Assembly (NCBI GenBank): GCA_044353505.1
Contig: JBILBU010000004.1
Span: 1 to 64,000, forward strand
Direction: 5' to 3'
DNA: 64,000 nt
From: Pollutibacter sp044353505
Lineage (GTDB): Bacteria > Bacteroidota > Bacteroidia > Chitinophagales > Chitinophagaceae
The translations under genes and the position numbers were made by a program. Shown here one piece after another: positions 59,997 through 64,000 of this stretch; position 1 is the first letter of the stretch; each line of letters opens with the position of its first letter. The notes under the pieces are model-generated. The model ran no database searches and was not told where the DNA came from. It was given only the letters and a program-made list of their open reading frames with translations.

Positions 59997-62900
59997 ATGA
60001 GATTACAATCTATGCTAAAGCGAATTTTTGCTTTTGTTGTGTGTATTGCCTCTTTTCAATTGGCAATGGCACAATCATCAGTGACCGGAAAGGTTACTGA
60101 TCAAAGCAGTGGTGCTCCTGTCCCTAATGTCAGTGTGACAATCAAAGGATCAAACAGGGGTACTACAACAAACATGAGTGGTGTTTACACCATTTCTCTT
60201 CAAACAGGAGATGCGGTGTTGGTTTTTACCAGCGCCGGATATGAAGCTACAGAGGTTGCTATTAATGGCAAATCGACTGTAGATCTTTCATTCGCAACTA
60301 CAAGCACTAAGCTTTCTGAAGTTGTGGTTGTAGGATATGGCTCACAATCAAAAAAGGATGTTACTGGTGCGGTTGCATCAGTAAAAGGTGAGCAAATCCA
60401 AAACCTTCCTGTTTCAAGTGCTACACAAGCACTTCAAGGAAGGGCAGCTGGTGTGAACGTAGTACGAAGCAGTGGTAGCCCGGGAAGTCCAGGTTCTATC
60501 CGTATTCGTGGTACAGGTACCATCAACAATGCTGAACCTTTGGTAGTTATTGACGGTATTCCAGCTGGAGACCTCAACTCTGTAAACCCTAACGACATTG
60601 CTTCAATAGAAATATTGAAAGATGCATCTGCATCTGCAATTTATGGAACTAGGGCTGCAAATGGTGTTGTGATCATCACCACCAAGAGAGGCAACTTTGA
60701 AGCGCCAATGAAAGTTTCGCTAAATACTTACACTGGTACTTCACAAGCACGCAAGACACTAAGTGTTCTTGATGCAGCATCTCTTTCTTTATTAAAGAGA
60801 GAAAGACATACAAATGATAACCTTCCAGTTGCTTCTGAGTGGAACGATGCCAACAACGGAATACAAAGAACTGACTGGCAGAATGAATTGTTTGGCCAAG
60901 GAATCACCAATAATATTGACCTGAGCGTAACAGGTGGTTCTGCGAAATCATCATTTATGATTTCTGGTGGGCTATACGACGAAAAAGGTATTATCACCAA
61001 TTCTTACTTCAAGCGTTTCAGTTTGCGTATCAATTCTGATCACAAGATTGGAAAAAAGCTTAAAATTGGACAAAGTCTTCAATTGACTCGCGGAACCGAC
61101 AACAGTTTGAACACCTTATCGGCTCAGGACGGATTGATCTGGAGTGCTGTTCGTTTCATGCCTTTCCTCCCAGTTAAAAACAGTGATGGAACTTGGAGTT
61201 CTTCTCAAGGATCACCAAACCAGTTTGGCGACATCAATAACCCGATTTTCACTGCAAATACAGTAGACTCTAGAAACACCAATACCCGTTTATTGGCAAA
61301 TGCAAATGCAGAGTACGAAATTCTTAAGGGGTTGAAATTGAAAGCAAACGTTGGTCTTGATGGAACTCACTATGATGGAAGACGCTTCGGCATCATCATC
61401 AATAATCAAACTCGAGCCAGTGCAAGAAACAACCTCTCAAAAAGTTTCAGTGAATCTTATTCAATATTGAGCGAATACTTCCTTTCTTACAACAAAACGT
61501 TTGCAGGCTTGCACAAAATTGATGCGGTTGCAGGATATACATCACAAACTTTTAACGGCGACTATTTTAGTGCTTCAAAGTTTGATTTCCCTGATGAAAG
61601 CTTGGAACAACGTTATTTGGATGCAGGGCAAAACCCGGCTGGAATTAACGGTAGCCGCTCTTATGATGCACTTCAATCTGCTTTCGGAAGGCTGAACTAT
61701 GATTTTGATAAGCGTTACCTGTTCACTGCTACATTCAGAGCAGATGGATCTTCTAAATTTGCAGCCGATAACAGATGGGGCTACTTCCCGGCATTCTCTG
61801 CAGGTTGGAGAATATCCAATGAGAAATTCTTCGACGTATCGTTCATCAATGATCTTAAGTTAACAGGAGGATGGGGACAATTGGGTAACCAAAACGTTTC
61901 TAGCCTTCAATATCTAGCATTGATTGGTAATGTTGGTCAATATTCATTTGGTAACAACAATGTAATCGGAACCGCACAAAGAAGATTGCCTAACTACATG
62001 ATTTCATGGGAAACTGCTGAAATGGCAAACATTGGCTTGAGCGCTGAAATGTTCAACAAAAGCCTTCAAATCAACGTGAACTACTTTGACAAGACGACCA
62101 AAAACATGTTGTTGGCTCCTCCAACAATTGGAACAGTGGGTAGATTATCAATTCCAGACAAAAACGTGGGTGTCCTTAAGAACAGTGGTATTGAGATTGA
62201 CATGAGCTACAACAACAAGATCGGTCAAGTTTCTTACAACATCGGGGCCAATGCTTCATTCATTAAGAACAAGGTGGTTGCATTGTTTGACGGTAACTTT
62301 ATTGGTTCTTCTCTATACGGTCGTATGGGCCAAGAGATTTCAAGAACATATGAAGGCCTGCCAATTGGTATATTCTATGGTTGGAAAACTGATGGCTTGT
62401 ATCAAACAGCACAAGAAATCAGCAGTGATGCCAACATCAGCAATGATTCAAGAAGAACTGATGGCTTGATTCAGCCTGGTGATGTGCGTTTCCTTGATCT
62501 TAACGGAGATGGCAAAATCACTGAAGCTGACCGTACAAATATTGGAAGTCCACACCCTAAAATGGTTTATGGCTTCAATACCGATTTCAACTACAAGAAT
62601 TTCGACCTCTCTTTATTCTTCTTGGGCAATGCTGGCGTGCAGCTTTACAATGCCGACAGAATGCAAGGTATCGATCCAACATACCCCTTCAATATGTATG
62701 CTGAGACATTGAACCGTTGGACTGGACCAAATTCCAGCAATTCTATTCCTAGAATGACAACAAAAAGAAATAATTTGAACCATCGGACTTCTGATATGTT
62801 TATTGAAGATGGAAGCTTCTTGCGTCTTAAAAACCTTTCTTTTGGATATACACTTAACGAAGGTGTTGCCAAGAGGATTGGTGTAAGTCGCATTAAATTT

Positions 62901-63056
62901 TATGTAACTGGCCAAAACGTACTGACTTTTACCAAGTACTCTGGATTAGATCCTGAATTGGGTTATGCAAATGATGGCAATAGACAACTTGGAGTTGACT
63001 ATGCGCAGTACCCACAATCACGTTCATGGATATTTGGACTCAATGTTACATTTTAA
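59997..63056 (+). CDS. SusC/RagA-family TonB-linked outer-membrane transporter
   Basis: 1019 residues. A signal peptide (ending about AMAQ) is followed by a carboxypeptidase-like beta domain (about 27-105, with SVTGKVTDQSSG), the TonB-plug boundary VVVVGYGSQSKKDVTGAV, the plug (about 115-230, with LQGRAAGVNV and DGIPAGD) and a large 22-strand barrel ending in WIFGLNVTF. It moves large nutrients such as oligosaccharides or peptides through the outer membrane, fed by the SusD-like lipoprotein encoded 18 bp downstream. No sigma/anti-sigma pair or hydrolase is present upstream to hint at the substrate. Confidence 0.95.
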   Translation: MRLQSMLKRIFAFVVCIASFQLAMAQSSVTGKVTDQSSGAPVPNVSVTIKGSNRGTTTNMSGVYTISLQTGDAVLVFTSAGYEATEVAINGKSTVDLSFATTSTKLSEVVVVGYGSQSKKDVTGAVASVKGEQIQNLPVSSATQALQGRAAGVNVVRSSGSPGSPGSIRIRGTGTINNAEPLVVIDGIPAGDLNSVNPNDIASIEILKDASASAIYGTRAANGVVIITTKRGNFEAPMKVSLNTYTGTSQARKTLSVLDAASLSLLKRERHTNDNLPVASEWNDANNGIQRTDWQNELFGQGITNNIDLSVTGGSAKSSFMISGGLYDEKGIITNSYFKRFSLRINSDHKIGKKLKIGQSLQLTRGTDNSLNTLSAQDGLIWSAVRFMPFLPVKNSDGTWSSSQGSPNQFGDINNPIFTANTVDSRNTNTRLLANANAEYEILKGLKLKANVGLDGTHYDGRRFGIIINNQTRASARNNLSKSFSESYSILSEYFLSYNKTFAGLHKIDAVAGYTSQTFNGDYFSASKFDFPDESLEQRYLDAGQNPAGINGSRSYDALQSAFGRLNYDFDKRYLFTATFRADGSSKFAADNRWGYFPAFSAGWRISNEKFFDVSFINDLKLTGGWGQLGNQNVSSLQYLALIGNVGQYSFGNNNVIGTAQRRLPNYMISWETAEMANIGLSAEMFNKSLQINVNYFDKTTKNMLLAPPTIGTVGRLSIPDKNVGVLKNSGIEIDMSYNNKIGQVSYNIGANASFIKNKVVALFDGNFIGSSLYGRMGQEISRTYEGLPIGIFYGWKTDGLYQTAQEISSDANISNDSRRTDGLIQPGDVRFLDLNGDGKITEADRTNIGSPHPKMVYGFNTDFNYKNFDLSLFFLGNAGVQLYNADRMQGIDPTYPFNMYAETLNRWTGPNSSNSIPRMTTKRNNLNHRTSDMFIEDGSFLRLKNLSFGYTLNEGVAKRIGVSRIKFYVTGQNVLTFTKYSGLDPELGYANDGNRQLGVDYAQYPQSRSWIFGLNVTF

Positions 63057-63074
63057 TCGTTAAAACTAAAGAAC

Positions 63075-64000
63075 ATGAAACAAAACAATTTTTACAAAGG
63101 ACTCATGATCATGTTGACCATCACCATGGTGGGTTGCAACAAAGATCTACTCGAATCCACGGCTTATTCGCAGGCCACTTCTGCGAGTTTCTGGAGAAAT
63201 GCTGACGATGCAGTAGCTGCAGCGAATGCATTGTATCCACTACTTGGTGATGAGATGTTTTTCGGACACCCTGAACATGCTTGGGACATCTGTTCTGATG
63301 ACCAATGGAGATCAGGTGACTGGGGAAATGAGCAGGCCATTGAAGACTTAACTTTTGATGCAAGCAACGACCAACTTGGTTGGACTTGGTCACACAAGTA
63401 TGAGGAAATTTCTAGGGCTAATGCCATCATCATCAATGTTCCAGCCATCGACATGGACACCAACCTGAAGAATAGAATTATGGGTGAGGCTTACTTCATT
63501 CGTGGGTTCATGTATTTTCTTTTCTATAAAGTGTATGGCCAAGTGCCTATCATCACAGAAGAGAATGTGATCAGCAACACCTACAATGTACCTAAGGCAA
63601 CCATGGAAGAAATGGAAGCAAGAATAGAAAGTGATCTAAAAAGTGCTGCCGAAATGCTTAATGCCCAAAATGATGCGAATAATATCGGCAGACCGACCAA
63701 GGGTACTGCATGGGGATATCTTTCTAAGCTTTATCTCTATAAGGAAGACTTCGCCAACGCAATCACTTACGGTAATTATGTAATCAATGGTTCATACACC
63801 ATGTTGCCAAATTATGCCGATAACTTTAATCCAGATGTCATCAGTAATTCTGAGATGCTATTTTCAGTTCAGCGTCGCCGCGGCTGGACAGAAGAAAACA
63901 TGGCTACTTGGTACTATGCTCCAAGGCCTTGGGACGGATGGGGTTTTCAAGAACCAACAGACGATTTGGCAAACGAGTTTGAAGCAGGTGATCCTAGACT
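63075..64000 (+). CDS. SusD/RagB-family lipoprotein, 3' end beyond the window
   Basis: At least 308 residues, open to the right edge. It starts MKQNNFYKGL at 63075, with a lipobox MVGC ending at Cys21, so it is a surface lipoprotein. Downstream helices with SRANAIIINVP, GEAYFIRGFMYF and YLSKLYLYKEDFANAITY form the TPR-like core of SusD proteins that caps the SusC channel and binds the ligand. It is partial only because the window ends. It is co-transcribed with susC. Confidence 0.93.
   Translation, partial: MKQNNFYKGLMIMLTITMVGCNKDLLESTAYSQATSASFWRNADDAVAAANALYPLLGDEMFFGHPEHAWDICSDDQWRSGDWGNEQAIEDLTFDASNDQLGWTWSHKYEEISRANAIIINVPAIDMDTNLKNRIMGEAYFIRGFMYFLFYKVYGQVPIITEENVISNTYNVPKATMEEMEARIESDLKSAAEMLNAQNDANNIGRPTKGTAWGYLSKLYLYKEDFANAITYGNYVINGSYTMLPNYADNFNPDVISNSEMLFSVQRRRGWTEENMATWYYAPRPWDGWGFQEPTDDLANEFEAGDPR

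Overview
The window is ordinary chromosomal DNA from a member of the Bacteroidota, most likely the Chitinophagia (Chitinophagaceae-like). Markers are a SusC/SusD pair, a type IX secretion 'plug' protein (DUF5103), the outer-membrane lipoprotein TamL, DUF5916 and DUF2911 proteins, an MqnA-type futalosine menaquinone gene, and promoter elements of the Bacteroidota form TTG-N~20-TAnnTTTG. Base composition looks moderate to AT-rich. I see no insertion sequence, prophage, CRISPR array, rRNA or tRNA. One RNA gene is clear, the small SRP RNA. The far left holds only the tail of a gene and the right end cuts a susD-like gene.

Layout. 1-2.7 kb (minus strand): ddl, a PASTA-domain membrane protein and a rhodanese, preceded by a ferredoxin gene. 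2.8-8.8 kb: LuxC-type acyl-CoA reductase, HtrA protease with a sigma-54-like promoter, a cytoplasmic GH13 enzyme, ispH and cmk. 9-18.9 kb: a Gfo/Idh/MocA oxidoreductase, ispD behind an amino-acid permease, an OmpH/Skp-like protein, rpoC without rpoB next to it, and an unrecognised helical-repeat protein. 19.1-25.4 kb: a branched-chain amino-acid operon leuA-ilvD-ilvB-ilvN-ilvC. 25.5-29.7 kb: sucC, a DUF5916 outer-membrane protein and a transaldolase, then the SRP RNA. 29.9-36.2 kb: envelope biogenesis (T9SS plug, LolC/E-type permease, TamL) with an RNA methyltransferase and a YkgJ protein. 36.3-46.7 kb: xerD, DUF3817, DUF2911, a phosphopantetheinyl transferase, dcd, a CrtA-like monooxygenase, an RmlD-like reductase, pfkA, pyk, rnhA, mqnA and purB. 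46.8-53 kb: prfC, a MacB-type permease, tsaD, a tRNA methyltransferase and rseP. 53-59.6 kb: dxr, a GH3-like adenylating enzyme, rplU-rpmA, a histone-H1-like Lys/Ala repeat protein, a PolX-like protein and mazG. 60-64 kb: susC-susD.

How the genes fit together. Three non-mevalonate isoprenoid genes (ispH, ispD, dxr) lie in the window, and a carotenoid-monooxygenase homologue (CrtA-like) could use a product of that pathway. Lower glycolysis (pfkA, pyk), the pentose-phosphate link (transaldolase) and the TCA cycle (sucC) are represented. Isoleucine and valine synthesis is encoded almost complete in one operon, with a short LeuA that has no regulatory domain.

The points most worth a second look are the sigma-54-like promoter and palindrome before htrA, a 9-bp minisatellite with inverted copies between dxr and rseP, a PolX whose polymerase metal site looks degraded while its PHP domain looks intact, the CrtA homologue, the separation of rpoC from rpoB, and the fungal-like KARI. 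I found no clearly new multi-gene system.
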